The notes under the pieces are model-generated. The model saw only the letters and a program-made list of their open reading frames with translations, did not search any database and had not been told where the DNA came from. Shown here in pieces: positions 47,186 to 59,621 of a stretch of DNA of 64,000 nucleotides (within the stretch, counting starts at the first letter, position 1; each line of letters begins with the position of its first letter). This DNA comes from Marsupella aquatica. Taxonomy: Eukaryota > Marchantiophyta. The position numbers were made by a program, and so were the translations under genes. The stretch lies in assembly GCA_973895155.1 (NCBI GenBank), contig OZ316892.1, forward strand, positions 11,036,001 to 11,100,000, written 5' to 3'.

Positions 47186-48253
47186 CCTTGTCTCTTCACA
47201 GTCGGGAAACTTCTGTAGATGGGGCCTGTTATAGGGGAAAATTGCTGATATAGTAACGTCCTATTTTCAGGGAATGTGGGCCCTAATGCCCTGAAGAACG
47301 AGTCCTTTGGCTTGTCTTCCATTTATTGGTCTCTTGCCTTTGGGTTCTATCTGTCCCTATTACGGGACTTAGTTTAACATAAATTAGATAGTGATCTAGC
47401 TCTAGTTTTGAGGGGGCTATTATTGCCCATCTATAGCAAGCTCCCTTTTGTCTCCCCTTTAGGACGGTTTTGCATGTGGGCGGCCCTTGAGTTTCCGGCC
47501 CTGAATTGAATGGATGGCACTCCAACATTGAGTTAGATTTTTATGCCTCAACCTCCTCCATAGGCAGGCCTGACTGCATATGTGGTGGATAGTACAAAGG
47601 GGCAGAAACTTTCTGGCCCTTGAGGACACAAACCTTGAAAATTGAATAAAACAAAGAGAAAGTTCACACATAGCAAAGTTCACACACAAAAGTACCAGAT
47701 TTTGTGCATTAGCAGGGTTTACTTTTTCCCGACAATATAGGAGTGCCAATTGCAGTAGAAAGGGCTTTGACATGCCAGACTGCCCTTACCTTGAGTTTTG
47801 AGTGGGCTACTATTGCCCAAACTCTAGCAACTGGACATTGATAGACTTAAGACCTAACAGGGATTTTTTTCTTTCCTTTGATTTACTATTTCTAATTACA
47901 GTAGAGGAGAAGTTGCATAGACAATTCCCAGTCCATATGTGGCCCAAAATTATAAACAGAAAAATCAGAAGGGCAATTAGGGTGTATTTTCTTCTTTGAA
48001 TTAGAGTTGTCGGTAGTGTGTCCAAATCAGGGTACTAAGTAGACTGTCATTTAGGCACAAATCTAGGGTAAGTCAAATCGCCATTAGTCTACCGTTATTT
48101 AGGCATGGATCTATGCTGAGTGGAATTGGGCAATTGGGGTTAGTTGACTTTTATTTGGGCACGGATCCAGGGTGAGTTGAGCGTTGTCTCTAAGTTGAAG
48201 TACTTCGGATTTGCATTGGGGCTTAAATTGCCAAAAGGTCTTCAGGATGTGTT
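47186..48253. other. Intergenic, no gene recognised
   Basis: AT-rich sequence ending at the GTGTT target site of the Copia element that begins at 48,254. Confidence 0.5.
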
Positions 48254-48597
48254 TGTTAGATATTGCTCTAGTCTTGTGACTCATGAGCTAACCACAGTTA
48301 GTCTAACTCGGGTTAGGACTTAGCTAATGTTAGCGGTAGTGTTGTTGTGTATATAGCCAAGGCTGATGCCAGACCCTGGTGGAACTTAGGCTCATTGTTA
48401 CAGAGCTAGTTGAGAGATAGGGAGAGCTTGTGTTGTGGATGCTTGGTATGGCCGGTCGGCCTAGAGTGCAGTAAAGCTCTTGTGTGTTCCCGTGGACGTA
48501 GCCTCATGTGGAGGTGAACCACGTATCTCTCTGTGTCGATTATTGTGCGTTGGATGATTCATGGGCTTGCCGTTACGAATGTCGTCTATGCTCAATA
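48254..48597 (+). repeat. 5' LTR of Copia element 2
   Basis: Starts TGTTAGATATTGC and ends GCTCAATA. The terminal TA should be CA, as in the 3' LTR, a C-to-T change. Confidence 0.95.
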
Positions 48598-48599
48598 AG

Positions 48600-48611
48600 T
48601 GGTATCAAAGC
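48600..48611 (+). other. Primer binding site, Copia element 2
   Basis: TGGTATCAAAGC, one base off the initiator tRNA-Met complement TGGTATCAGAGC. Confidence 0.85.
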
Positions 48612-49329
48612 ATGCCTGGGAGGTGACGAGGTTTTTTCATGACAGGTTTTTCCAGCGTTCATTGTCGATGGTACATTCGGAGTTTCGTCGCATGAAACTC
48701 GAATGTGTGTTGCTGAGCGGATAGGTTAGTGAGAGGGCTTTCTAACGGTGGTTAGAACTCGCTGATCAGTATCCGTGGTGGGGAGGAATCGAAGTTTGCG
48801 TCATTCAGGGTTTATTCATGTTCGACGGTATTTTGGGAGAGAGACCAGAGTTCACTTTTTTCAATGGTGTGAGCTGTGCGGTGCGGGAGGGATCGCACAT
48901 TATAGCTTAATTGAAGCGAGCTGGTCGTTTCGGTAGCTGGATTGCTGCCGAGTTGTTATCGAGTACGTCGTGACGAGTGAAGGAGGCGTTCAGGTTTTTT
49001 CACAAGCTATGGAGCTTGTTCACATCTGAACCGGGTTTCTCTTCGTGACGTCCGACTCGATGGAAGAGATGCGAAGTGCTACGGCTCAATGGTTTGATCG
49101 CGGCGAGGTGGTCGTTTTGAGCCCGACATTGGCACTTGACGCGGAGTGAAGGTGACGTGACAAAAAGTTTAGTCTCTGCTAAGGCTGCAAACTGTGCCGG
49201 TACAATTCAACAACATTTCCTGTCGGCGACGTTCTTTTTCCTCATTTCAAACAGCGGCAATCCAAGTGAGTAATTTCCTTTTGGATTTAAAGGGGGTTTT
49301 TTGGGCCATATTTCCGTGTATACACGAGG

Positions 49330-49770
49330 TGTATACACACACCTCATATTTGGGCCTCGCATACTCGGATTACTCCCCCCGGTTGGCTGTGTCCTCCCGC
49401 TCTCGCTCCCCCCTCCCGACTCCCCGTTTACTTGGGCCGGAGTTTGGCTGCGCAACGTCGACCGGCGTGCGCCCTGGCCTTATGCCCGCTACCTCGCGCC
49501 CCCGTTCACAAGTAGCCGGCGTGCCCTGCGCTGTACGCCCCGCTGCGGTCCCGCGCTACGCCCTCGCAACTGCCGGCCTGCCATCGCGACTCCTACCTCG
49601 CCCTGCCCTTGCGGGTGCTCGCTACTTTGCGGCACCGGCTGCCTGCCCCGGCGGCTGTATTTTGTACTCCCGGCCCCCGCCTCAATACCCTGTACGCCCC
49701 CTGGCCCGCCTCGCATCGCCTAACGACACGGATGCGCCCTTTTATTTATACCTGGTATTTTGGTAAGGGG
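49330..49770. other. GC-rich insert in the Copia 2 leader
   Basis: Strongly GC- and C-rich stretch beginning near a GTGTATACACGAGG inverted motif, inside an otherwise moderate-GC leader. Element 1 lacks it. It opens long frames on both strands (up to 190 codons, Pro/Arg/Ala-rich) with no domain I know. Its origin is unknown. Confidence 0.5.
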
Positions 49771-50278
49771 CTTAAGCACCCCCTTTAGGGCGCTTTTAAT
49801 AGCCGGTTTTCCTTCTTCTTTGTTTTTCCCTTTGTGTCGGGACCTGCCACCCTCCATTTTAACCGCTTGGACAGGGGGAACGGCCCCCTGTGAGACCTGT
49901 CGGACTGTGCGGGAATATTCCCAAAAAAAATAGAGAGCTGTTTTTCGGCCGTCCGACAAAGATTCCATCCGCCGAACGGTAACTTTTTTGGTTCTTTTTT
50001 GGTGAGGACGTTGCCACTGGAGTTAGCAACGCGGCGCACCAATCACATCGCGATTCCGATGACGGGTTGCATTGGGTATTTTGGTTATTCTCCGAGGTGG
50101 TCAAAACGGGGGAGTTTCCCAAGGTTTTACCCACCCCGACCAAAATTTGAATAACTTCTCCGTCGAATTTTGTTTTTGATTTCGGCTTTCAGTATTGGAC
50201 TCCTAGCTTCGTGGGCTACGCGGCGGTGTTGAGTTTTGAGTTTTATGAGAAGTTTCAAAAAAAGACGTTTTTTCGTGA

Positions 50279-51343
50279 TTGTTTCATATTAGTGACTCGG
50301 AGGATACTGGAAGAATTGGCGTCGGTGGAGCTTCAAGATTGCGACGGTCACACGGAGAGTCTGAGGAGGAGCTGCTACCGTTTGAGGAAGAACTAGTGAC
50401 ACCGGTACGATCACCGGTGCGGCGTGCAGTGGAGGAAGCTGTGTTACTACCAGAGCTGTCGGTAGTAGGGAAGAAGAGGGAGATGGCTAGATTCGGAGGA
50501 GTAAAGTTTGAGGTGAAGAAGTACGATGGTCGTACATATTACTTGCTATGGGAGAAGCAAGTGAAGGGTGTTCTACGGGCCATGGGCTTAGCTCATCTGC
50601 TTTCATCGCGAGAGCAGTATGATGGAGAGGAGGAGATTTTTGTGAGACAGTGGAGACAGGAGCAGGTGATTGCTGTCAATGTAGTGATGCTATATCTCAA
50701 GCCGCACATCATCAAGCAACTGGATGATTATGCGGATTGCGCGTCACTGTTCAAGGCTCTTAGAGAGAAGTACTACCGGGAAGATGCGTCAGACCGGCTG
50801 TACAAGAAGTCTCTCTTGATGAACCTCAGGCTCAAGGAAGGGAGCAAGATGCAGGATCACCTGGATGAATTTGACAGTCTAGCGGTGGATCTATCAAACC
50901 TGGGAAAAGAAGTTGAAGATGAGGATAAGGCCTTGCTTCTGCTAAGCTCCTTACCGCCGTCATATCAGGGCTTGAAACAGGTGCTCTTGTACAGAGATCT
51001 GAAGTCCATTTCGTATAATGAGGTGGTGAGCTCTTTACTGTCTGATGATGCTCAGAAGAAGCTGGGTCAATCATAGACAACATCTTCTTCTGGCACTGCG
51101 CTCAATGTGAACAGGGGAAGAGCAACGCAGCGCACGAATGGGCAGAACAGGTTTAGATCTACATCACGGGGGAGATCTAAATCCATAGGGAAATCGCAAG
51201 AGAGGAAGCCTCTTGCATGTTGGAATTGTGGCAAGCCTGGCCACATGAAAAGGGATTATCGAGTAAAGGTCCCTACTGCCTCTGCTAACGCGGTATCGAG
51301 CTCGCATGAGGTAGACTTACTCGATGATGATGACATATTGTGA
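50279..51343 (+). pseudogene. Copia gag, element 2
   Basis: Capsid-like part with YLLWEKQVKGVL and LLSSLPPSYQGL, followed after a TAG (51,074-51,076) by an Arg/Ser-rich segment and the zinc knuckle CWNCGKPGHMKRDY. The last ligand Cys has become Tyr, so the knuckle is damaged. The frame closes at TGA 51,341-51,343, the same column as in elements 1 and 3. The first in-frame codon shown is TTG; the first ATG lies further in, before ARFGGVKFEV. Confidence 0.88.
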
Positions 51344-51394
51344 TGTCAAGGTTATGCTCTCAACGTAATGTCAAATCCAGGTAGTGATGACTGA

Positions 51395-54300
51395 ATTCTA
51401 GATAGTGCATGTACTTTTCACATTTGCTCTAGAAGAGATTGTTTCAGTTCTTACACGGTTTCCAACGGGTCAGTGTTGATGGGAAATGGAATCCAATGTC
51501 AAGTTGTTGGACTTGGATCTGTAAGATTTCAGATGTTTGATGGTGCTGTGAGAACATTGAGGAATGTGAGACATATTCCCAGCATGATGAAAAATCTCAT
51601 TTCACTTGGAGTTTTAGAGGCAAATGGCCATCAGTGGAGTTCTGCTAATGGTGTCCTTCAGGTTTCAACTGGTACTAAAGTTGTATTGAAGGGAAAGAGA
51701 CATTGCAATCTATACGTTTTGGAGGGCAGTGTAGTCTGTGATCAAGCCAATGTAACCTTATCTCATGAGGAGACGACCCGGTTGTGGCACTTCGGTTTGG
51801 GCCACATGAGTGAAAAAGGTTTGGCTATTCTTCAGAAAAAAGGATTACTTTCTAATTTGCAATCTTGTAAGTTGGAATTTTGTGAGCACTGTGTGCTAGG
51901 GAAGCAGCACAAGAAACCCTTCGGAGTTGGAACTCACACCAGCAAGGAGGTACTTGAGTATGTACATAATGATGTGTGGGGTCCAGCCCCTACTCCCTCA
52001 CATTCTGGACGGTTATACTATGTCACGTTCATAGACGATTACTCAAGGTATGTGTGGATATACTTTCTACACAATAAGTTTGATGTTTTTGCCACTTTTA
52101 AGGAGTGGAAAGCCCAAGTTGAGAATCAGACTGGTAATAAGGTGAGATATCTCCGATCAGATAACGGCGGTGAATACAGTTCCAGGGAATTTGGAACGTA
52201 TTGTAAGGAGCAGGGGATTACCCGTCATCTCACAACAAGTTATACTCCTCAGCAGAATGGTGTTTCTGAGAGACTCAATCGAACACTATTGGACCGCTCG
52301 AGGAGTATGTTGAGTCAATCATGCTTACCACATGAGTCTTGGGCTGAAGCTGTCAACACTGTAGCTTATTTGGTAAATTTTTCTCCATCCAGTTCTATTG
52401 GATTCAAGACGCCGTTTGAAATGAAGTACGGGCGTCCAGCAGATTACTCACATCTAAGGATTTTTGGATGTGATGCTTATGTGCTTACACCTTCCCAGCT
52501 TCGATCCAAGCTGAAGTCCAAGTCGAAGAAGTGCATTTTCCTTGGCTATCAGAAAGGTGTGAAGGGTTATAGGTTATGGGATCCAGTAACCTGTAAACTA
52601 ATTGTCAGTAGAGATGTGTCCTTTAATGAATCCAGATCATCAAAGGAGGGGGAGAGTTCTTAGGACTCCCATACTGACAAGGGGAAATCTCCCATCCCGG
52701 ACCGGGTTGAGGGGGAGATTAGTCATGATGCAGTTCATGACAGGAGAGATGGAGAAGCTTCGGGCTTGGAGCTGGTTCCTGTGATGGAACAAGAGGAGCA
52801 GATTGTTGCTGGGGTACCTCAAATTCAACCAACAGCAGCAGCAGATCAGCCTGAGTCATCTACTAGAAGAACTTCCAGTCGTTCTACTAGAGCTTCTACC
52901 AGGTATGGTCAATGGGCAGACTCATCTAAGCTAGATGATATTGACATTGCACCTGATGAAGATGACATGGCTTTGATCTTGGAAGAAGGAGAGCCTTCTT
53001 CGTACAGTGAGGCTTGTGCTTCAGAACAGAAGCATGAGTGGAATGCAACAATGCAGAGGGAGCTGCAATCTTTGAGTGACAACAAGACTTGGGAGCTAGT
53101 GGAGCTTCCAAGAGGTCAGCAAGTGGTGGACAGCAAATGGATTTACAAGTTGAAGGACAGCCCTTCAGAGGGTGGAGATAAGATCTACAAGGCATGGCTT
53201 GTTGCCAAGGGATTCACTAAGGAGAAAGGAGTGGATTACAATGAGGTTTTTTCACCGGTGGCTAAGTATCCCACAATTCGGATCTTGTGTCAACTTGTTG
53301 TGTTTTTTGGTCTGGTGATGGATCAGATGGATGTTGTTACTGCTTTTCTCTATGACAACTTGGAAGAGTTGATCTTCATGAGACAGCCACTAGGCTTTAT
53401 GAAGAAGGTCCAAAAGAACTTAGTTTGCAGATTGCTCAAGTCCTTGTATGGATTGAAGCAGTCTCCCAGACAGTGGAACAAGCGGTTTGATGATTTCATG
53501 CTTGCTCAAGGTTTTACAAGGATGGTGTATGATCCTTATGTGTATACGAAATCAGCCAAGAATGATGTATTTGGTTTCATCATTCTGGTGATCTATGTGG
53601 ATGACATGCTGATTGTGGCTAAAGATCAATGTGAGGTTGACAGTCTCAAGGCAAAATTGAGTGCTGAATTCAGGATGAAGGATCTTGGTAAGGCCAAGAG
53701 GACCTTAGGGATGGAGATTTTTAGGAACTCTGAGACTGGACAGTTGTGCTTGAGTCAAGGCCAGTATGCGAGGAAAGTACTTGCACGATTCAACATGGAG
53801 AACTGTAAGCCAGTGAGTATTCCTTTAGCTTCACATTTCAAGTTATCATCGGCTTTCTCTCCTACGAATGTTGTGGAGAAAGGTCTGATGGCTAAGATTC
53901 CTTATGAGAAGGCAGTAGGCAGTCTAATGTATTTGATGACTTGTACTAGGCCTGACTTGGCCCTAGCGATGGGCAAGGTTAGCAGATTCATGTCAAATCC
54001 AGGGAAGGTACATTGGGAAGCTGTGAAGTGGATTCTCAGGTATCTGAAGAGAACAGAGGACTATGGATTACTATTTGATAACAGATCAGATAGAACGTTA
54101 GTTGGCTATGTAGATTCTGACTATGGAGGCTGTCTGGATACAAGGAGGTCTACAACTGGGTTTGTATACACTCTTGGAGGAGGATGTATCAGTTGGAAAT
54201 CTACCTTGCAGAAGTGCATATCTCAGTCTACTACAGAAGCAGAGTATGTTGCAGCAGCAGAAGCAGCAAAGGAAGCAATTTGGTTGGACAAGTTGATCGC

Positions 54301-54562
54301 GGAGATGGGTTTAGAGCATGGCAAAATGACTATAACCTGTGATAGTCAGAGTGCTCTTCACTTGGCTGCTAACCAGGTGATGGATAGCAGGGTGAAGCAC
54401 ATTGACATCAGGTACCATTTTATCAGGCAAACAATGTCTGATAAAACTTTTGAGCTAGTCAAGATTGATGGAAAGCTCAATCCCGCTGATGCCTTTACCA
54501 AAGTGATTCCTTTGGAGAGTTTCTCAAGACACCGTGCTACTTTGCAGGTTTTGCAGTTGTAG
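51395..54562 (+). pseudogene. Copia pol, element 2 (protease/integrase, RT, RNase H)
   Basis: After a TGA at 51,392-51,394, where the other copies have Trp, the frame reads ILDSACTFHIC (protease remnant), LWHFGLGHMSEKG and CEHCVLGKQH (zinc-binding), then the integrase core (HNDVWGP, TFIDDYSRYV, SDNGGEYSS, QQNGVSERLNRT). A TAG at 52,661-52,663 interrupts it. From 52,766 the second half is open to 54,562: [52 protein letters not shown], the catalytic ILVIYVDDMLIV, then RNase H with SDYGGCLDTRRSTTGF, STTEAEYVAAAEAAKEAIW and HIDIRYHFIRQ. The RT and RNase H motifs look intact. Confidence 0.93.
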
Positions 54563-54755
54563 TGCATGTAGAGTTATTTAGCAATGTGTGACTATTTGTA
54601 TATGGATTACTCATTCCTATTAGGCTACGGCTTAGTTCTAGTTAACCCTTAGTTAATCCTTGTGGTTTTTAGGGGGAGACCTGGTTTGGTGATTGTCTAG
54701 AACTTCCCGCTGAGGATTCCATATGGTTGCATTTAGTCCAGTCCCCAAGACAAGA

Positions 54756-54769
54756 GTCAAGGGGGAGTT
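54756..54769 (+). other. Polypurine tract of Copia element 2
   Basis: AGTCAAGGGGGAGT directly precedes the 3' LTR. Confidence 0.8.
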
Positions 54770-55111
54770 TGTTAGATATTGCTCTAGTCTTGTGACTCAT
54801 GAGCTAACCACAATTAGTCTAACTCGGGTTAGGACTTAGCTAATGTTAGCTGTAGTGCTGTTGTGTATATAGCCAGGGCTGATGCCAGACCCTGGTGGAA
54901 CTTAGGCTCATTGTTACGGAGCTAGTTGAGAGATAGGGAGAGCTTGTGCTGTGGATGCTTGGTATGGCCGGTCGGCCTAGAGTGCAGTAAAGCTCTTGTG
55001 TGTTCGCGTGGACGTAGCCTCATGTGGAGGTGAACCACGTATCTCTGTGTCGACTATTGTGCGTTGGATGATTCATGGGTTTGTCGTTACGAATGTCGTC
55101 TATGCTCAACA
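54770..55111 (+). repeat. 3' LTR of Copia element 2
   Basis: 342 bp with intact TG...CA ends (TGTTAGATATT to GCTCAACA). Confidence 0.95.
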
Positions 55112-55116
55112 GTGTT

Positions 55117-57538
55117 TGGTTCTAAGTCACTAGAAATTTTGCTGGAGCATAATGAGACAACTATAACTTTGGAAACTGCTCCATGAACTTAAACCAGAGT
55201 TTCATGAGTCAGTCAGATATGTAAGTGCAAGAATTAGCTGCTACTCATTCATTTTTAAGCTTAAAAGCAGTGACTATCCTTTGTTTCTCTCTATGGCCTT
55301 CAACATACAACTTTATTTTTTGCTGTGAAAATTAGTTTTATAAGTAGAGGTGACAGCTGTACATTTTCTTTGTATTTCTATAGGGCTTTAGAGACCACAA
55401 TTCTATCCTTAAAGCGCAGGGTGACTTTCTCTTTGTATATTTTTTGTGCTTCCCAGGCTACACTAGAGCCTGGACAGTGACTTTAATTTGCTTTTGTCTT
55501 ATGTCCACCTTGTGCTTCGAGCTTACTAAAACACGGCCCCTCTTGCTTGTATGAGATCGAAACACCCTTGGGTAGGCCTGGGGTGCTCATGACTGAAACA
55601 TATTAATTAATCCGTGGACCCCATGTTCATCCAAGGAATGTGTGTGTGATGAAGTGAAATTAATTTTCAGCAAGGCAGTAACCGATGATTTTGAGTCTCC
55701 TGGTGGTCTTGGTGTGTGTTCTTACAAAAGCGAAAGCTCGAAAGATAGAGGAGATCGATCTGGTTGAGATTATCTCTCTGGTTACCAAACGGAAGGTTGA
55801 GTGTGGAGGAATTGAGTTTTTTGACGGTTTTCGCTTACACATTGGAGAAATCAAAATGTAAATAAAATTGTTATTGGGAGCATTTTTACCTCAATCTTTT
55901 CATCTTTTAATTTGCATGTCAGTTTTTTTACATTCTCTTTTATGGCATGACGGCCCAACTTTTACAAAGAAGCTACCACAAACATGAATGCATAAGTTAA
56001 TTTTATCCAAAAACAAGTCTATTCATGTTTGCAGCGTGCCACGATGATTTTGTAAAGAACTCCTAATGGGGTCTGTAACTAAAGATCTCTGTCCCTTCTC
56101 CACTCAGTCTCACCAGCAATTCTTGAAAAGGACTGAATGGTGGACTCCATACTGATGCCTCACATCGCATAGACAATTGTCCTTACCACATCTCCGAGCC
56201 AAAAGCATATCTTACTATAAAAACGTGAACTAAGTCTACTCTAAATACAAACAAAAGTGATCATGAGTCTCAATAAAAAATATTGATTTTAAATAAAGAC
56301 AAAACTGAAATGAGGGTGGACAAAAAACAAGGATGGACCAAAGATTAACTGAAATAACATAGAAATTTTATTATGCAAGAGTATTTTTCTTCATATCTAT
56401 TTACGTTCAAGTAACTGGCAATCGGGCTAGTCCTTGGTAAACCCAACCTGACTTTCTTTGAGCTATGGCTCTTAGGGTAGTTTTTACAGTCACTCATTTC
56501 TGGGTTTAACTCACCACAAATTTCTGAATTTCACCCTCTATAACTCTAATATGCTTTGAAAAATATTTTAGTACTTGTTGGACCCTAAAGAGTAAATAGT
56601 CAAGGGACCCAGCAACAATCTATTATAAATTTGCGGATGTAATCTACTATCCATCATGATCTGCTTCCTAGAGCTAGTGAAGCCATAATTATGCTCTACA
56701 TAACGAATTTTTTAATATATAGACTATGCTTTTGAGTAAGTACTGGCCAAAGGAGTGTGGGTACATGAAGCATGCATTTACAGAGGGGTATTCAGGCCTG
56801 TAAGAGGGATCTTGCTCTCCCTCGCCTGCATGCCTGAATAATACATATTCTCATGGTTTGAGCTTTAATAGCTCTACTATGATGAGGACTTTGCTTGGAT
56901 AGTATTTATGGGGTAAGCGCAGTTTTTTGTAGCGCGGACTCTACCAAAGCGAACGGAATCAATGTTGATGTATTTTTGATTTGTTGTCATAAACCTTCTC
57001 GGGCTGTAGATAGACAATTACATGGAATGTGATGCTCGTCTGGGTTTGTTGCACATATTGGGGCGAAATATCTAAACACAGTGTTCTTTAGTCTGGAAAT
57101 CTTCTGCCAGCTGAACAGGACGGAATGAGGCAGATGGCTGGATTCTCACCACTATCGTTTGGTTCGTGTGCTGCAGACATGTGGATAAAAGGCAAGAGAA
57201 TGTGAAACTAGAACCTGGCAACCAAAATTTCAGAACTGATCACTGTCTGCACCGGAGAGAATTGGAGAGATTGTTTTGTTGTGTCTGTGATGTGTAGTTC
57301 ATGTTGGGAAAGCAAATGAAACCCTAACAGCAAGGAGAGGGGGGTGGCATGAGCATGCGGAAGTTTCATCCTTCCCGTGCGCAGCATGGGTCTGGAACAA
57401 TTTTATGGTATGACGGGGTGGACTGACAGTAACTTTCTGTTGCGGATTCCTGTAGGTGAAGTCTTTGGCGGAGAAAAGGATTCCAGAGTTGGCTGCCTTG
57501 TGTGAAAGATCTTCTGGGCTGCAATCTTGTGGACGAAG
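55117..57538. other. PYM upstream region
   Basis: No gene recognised in 2.4 kb. The part near 57.3 kb should hold the PYM promoter and leader. Confidence 0.45.
57319..57327 (+). promoter_or_regulatory. Telobox upstream of PYM
   Basis: AAACCCTAA, 212 bp before the PYM ATG, at the distance where this motif usually acts in plant housekeeping promoters. Confidence 0.5.
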
Positions 57539-59355
57539 ATGAGTGGATCAGTGGAGGTCCCGAAAGATGGGGAGAGGGTTTTAGCTGCATCAAGACGTCC
57601 TGATGGAACGCTGCGTAAGCCTGTGCGGATTCGTTCAGGTTACACTCCTCAAGACGAAGTAGCTGTCTATCAATCTAAAGCTATGCTGGTGTGTCTCCTT
57701 CTCCCCTCTCTGTGCCTTTTTTTGGCCAAAAGACTCGAGAAGTCATTGATTATTGTAGTGTGCACAGTATTTTTGCTTTCACCTGATAGGCATTTTTCTC
57801 CCAACTCAGTGTTTCTTCATTTAATGGCCATTCGAGTCACCAAGGTCGTGGTGCAAGTCACTTCATATTTTTTATGTTTGGGATATGCAACTGGCAAATG
57901 TTTTCCTTAAAAAATTCCACTCGGCATGGCTAAACCTTTGAAATTCCAAGGCACGAATTGACATCCCAATATCACTCATAGTTAGCGATATTTGGGTGTT
58001 TGTGGCGTCGCAGTTCAAACAGGGTATGCCCTCAGTGCCACCCGACTATGATCCAGACGACGCGTCAAAGCCGAAGATGAAGGCGGCAAGAAGAACGAGA
58101 AGAGGAAGGAGAAAAAGCAGCAGGTGCCGTCCGTTTGATGCTTGACCTTCCTGGCTTAGGTAGGGAGAGATTTGGTGTTCACGTTCAGATGGCAGCTGAA
58201 GAATGAAGCATGGGTAGTGTCTTGCCAAACACTTTGTAAGGTTGCTGATATAGTGTTTAAGGTAAGGGCTTTCAGTGAGGAATCTAGAATTCAAAGAGTG
58301 CACAGTCAAAGTGTCTTTTTTAGACATTGTCTTAGCCAAGTAGTGCCCGCAAAATTAGAAACTTCTGTGGCACTCAGAATTCAATCAAACGTTGGAAAAT
58401 TCATGGTATTTTATGTGCACCATCACGAATGAAATCTGATGCAGAATTGTTTTGAGGTTTGTTAGTAGCTTAAGTAGTTTTGAGTTGCTGCGGGTCTTCA
58501 TTCACGGAACGGTTTGTTACGTCCTACCGTAAAAATGTGATGTGCGATTGCTGTGCATCTCTCTTACACAAGATTCCTTTTTTAAAACGCATCTCTCTTG
58601 CGTCAGGGGGCACCCTCTACAACCATCTGCTAATTCAACACACTCCAGAGATACTGGGGATGGAGCAGTCCACGAGGAGAAGTTAGCTTCTGCAGGATCT
58701 GAAGGTAGATCCGAACAAGATGTCAGCAGTGTCGTTCAACAGATGAACTCTCTGAGTGTGGCTCAGTCAAAAGCTGCTGTCCCTCAAGAGGGTAACGTTT
58801 CTAAAGTTGATCTCGAGAAACGAATACGTGCTTTGCGCAAAAAGGTATTGTTCGTTGAGAGATTTGGTGTGGGTTTGGGTCGGCAGGTAGCTATTCTTCT
58901 CATCTGAATGTCGAGACATTTCACTGCATTTATTTTGAAGCTCTATTGTGGGCTACTATGTGTCTTAAGATTTTGGTATAGGGAAGATTTGTTCTAAGAA
59001 TGGAGCAAATCTACTTCATCTGGGCAAAATTTCAATCAAGAATCTGAAATCACTATGTTTTGATCCGTCAAGTCCCGGAAGTGTCCATTTTCCAAATCAG
59101 GGTACGAGCATTTGGAAAGTATGATAAATGAGTACGAGTATTTGGTCGCCATTTACATTCACCGATTGTTGAATCTGTATTAATTTTACTGTATCTGGAA
59201 ATGATTTACAGATTCATTTGTCGGAGTCACTTCAGGCTTCGTCATCAAGTACGGCAACACTGGCACCGGAACCAGTCGAAAAGCTGTCTAAATTGAATAC
59301 CTTGCGAAAAGAATTGGAGGATTTGGAATCTAAACTTGCTGCTGCCAATCATTGA
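57539..59355 (+). CDS. PYM: PYM, partner of Y14 and Mago, 4 exons, 213 aa
   Basis: Cytoplasmic factor that removes exon-junction complexes from mRNA by binding the MAGO-Y14 dimer. Exons: 57,539-57,688, 58,014-58,123, 58,607-58,844, 59,212-59,355, all GT-AG. The N-terminal Mago-binding block is clear (RRPDGTLRKPVRIRSGYTPQDEV, residues 19-41), then FKQGMPSVPPDYDPDD in exon 2 and, in exons 3-4, VSSVVQQMNSLSV, DLEKRIRALRKK and KLNTLRKELEDLESKLAAA. Phases close as read. However, the basic tail of exon 2 reads KAARRTRRGRRKSSR, whereas one extra base would give the family-like KAAKKNEKRKEKKQQ. Either a base is missing and the donor lies 5 nt later, or the shift is real. Length is close to Arabidopsis PYM (about 204 aa). 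Confidence 0.9.
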
Positions 59356-59621
59356 ACCTACCTGTTTCCTATTTTGGCCACCAAATAGAAGGACGTGTGG
59401 GCATTTTAACCCAAGTGGACTCTTGCCTGTCAGGGTATGAGGTGAGAGTCTGCAGCAGTTGTTCGATTGGCCTCAATCTTAGAACCAATCGTTAGTGTAC
59501 GTCAGGAATTAATTGTTGATGAGGGTCTGTTGAGTAATATTTCTACACTAAATGGAATGCCCCTTTGGATTGGAGAGTATTATGTGTTCTGTGATCATGT
59601 GGTTGTGCACAAAGGCGTTGT

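Larger units (their letters stand above)
48254..55111 (+). mobile_element. Ty1/Copia LTR retrotransposon 2, full length, degenerate
   Basis: Complete insertion with LTRs 48,254-48,597 (344 bp) and 54,770-55,111 (342 bp) and target duplication GTGTT (48,249-48,253 and 55,112-55,116). The LTRs differ at about 11 positions plus a 2-bp indel, so the insertion is older than element 1. Gag, protease/integrase, RT and RNase H are all represented. Three or four in-frame stops prevent a full polyprotein. The leader before gag is about 1.7 kb against about 0.4 kb in element 1, suggesting a nested insertion. Its U5 and leader match element 1, so the lineages are related. Confidence 0.95.

Noticed and set aside
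49194-49766. 190-codon frame in the Copia 2 leader
   Set aside because: Pro/Arg/Ala-rich, overlapped by an equally long frame in another phase and by frames on the other strand; no domain.
13240-59355. Functional gene cluster linking HRD1 and CDC48B
   Set aside because: HRD1 works with canonical CDC48 in ERAD, but this gene is the divergent CDC48B. They lie 15 kb apart, separated by a LINE and LPA3. The proximity looks accidental.
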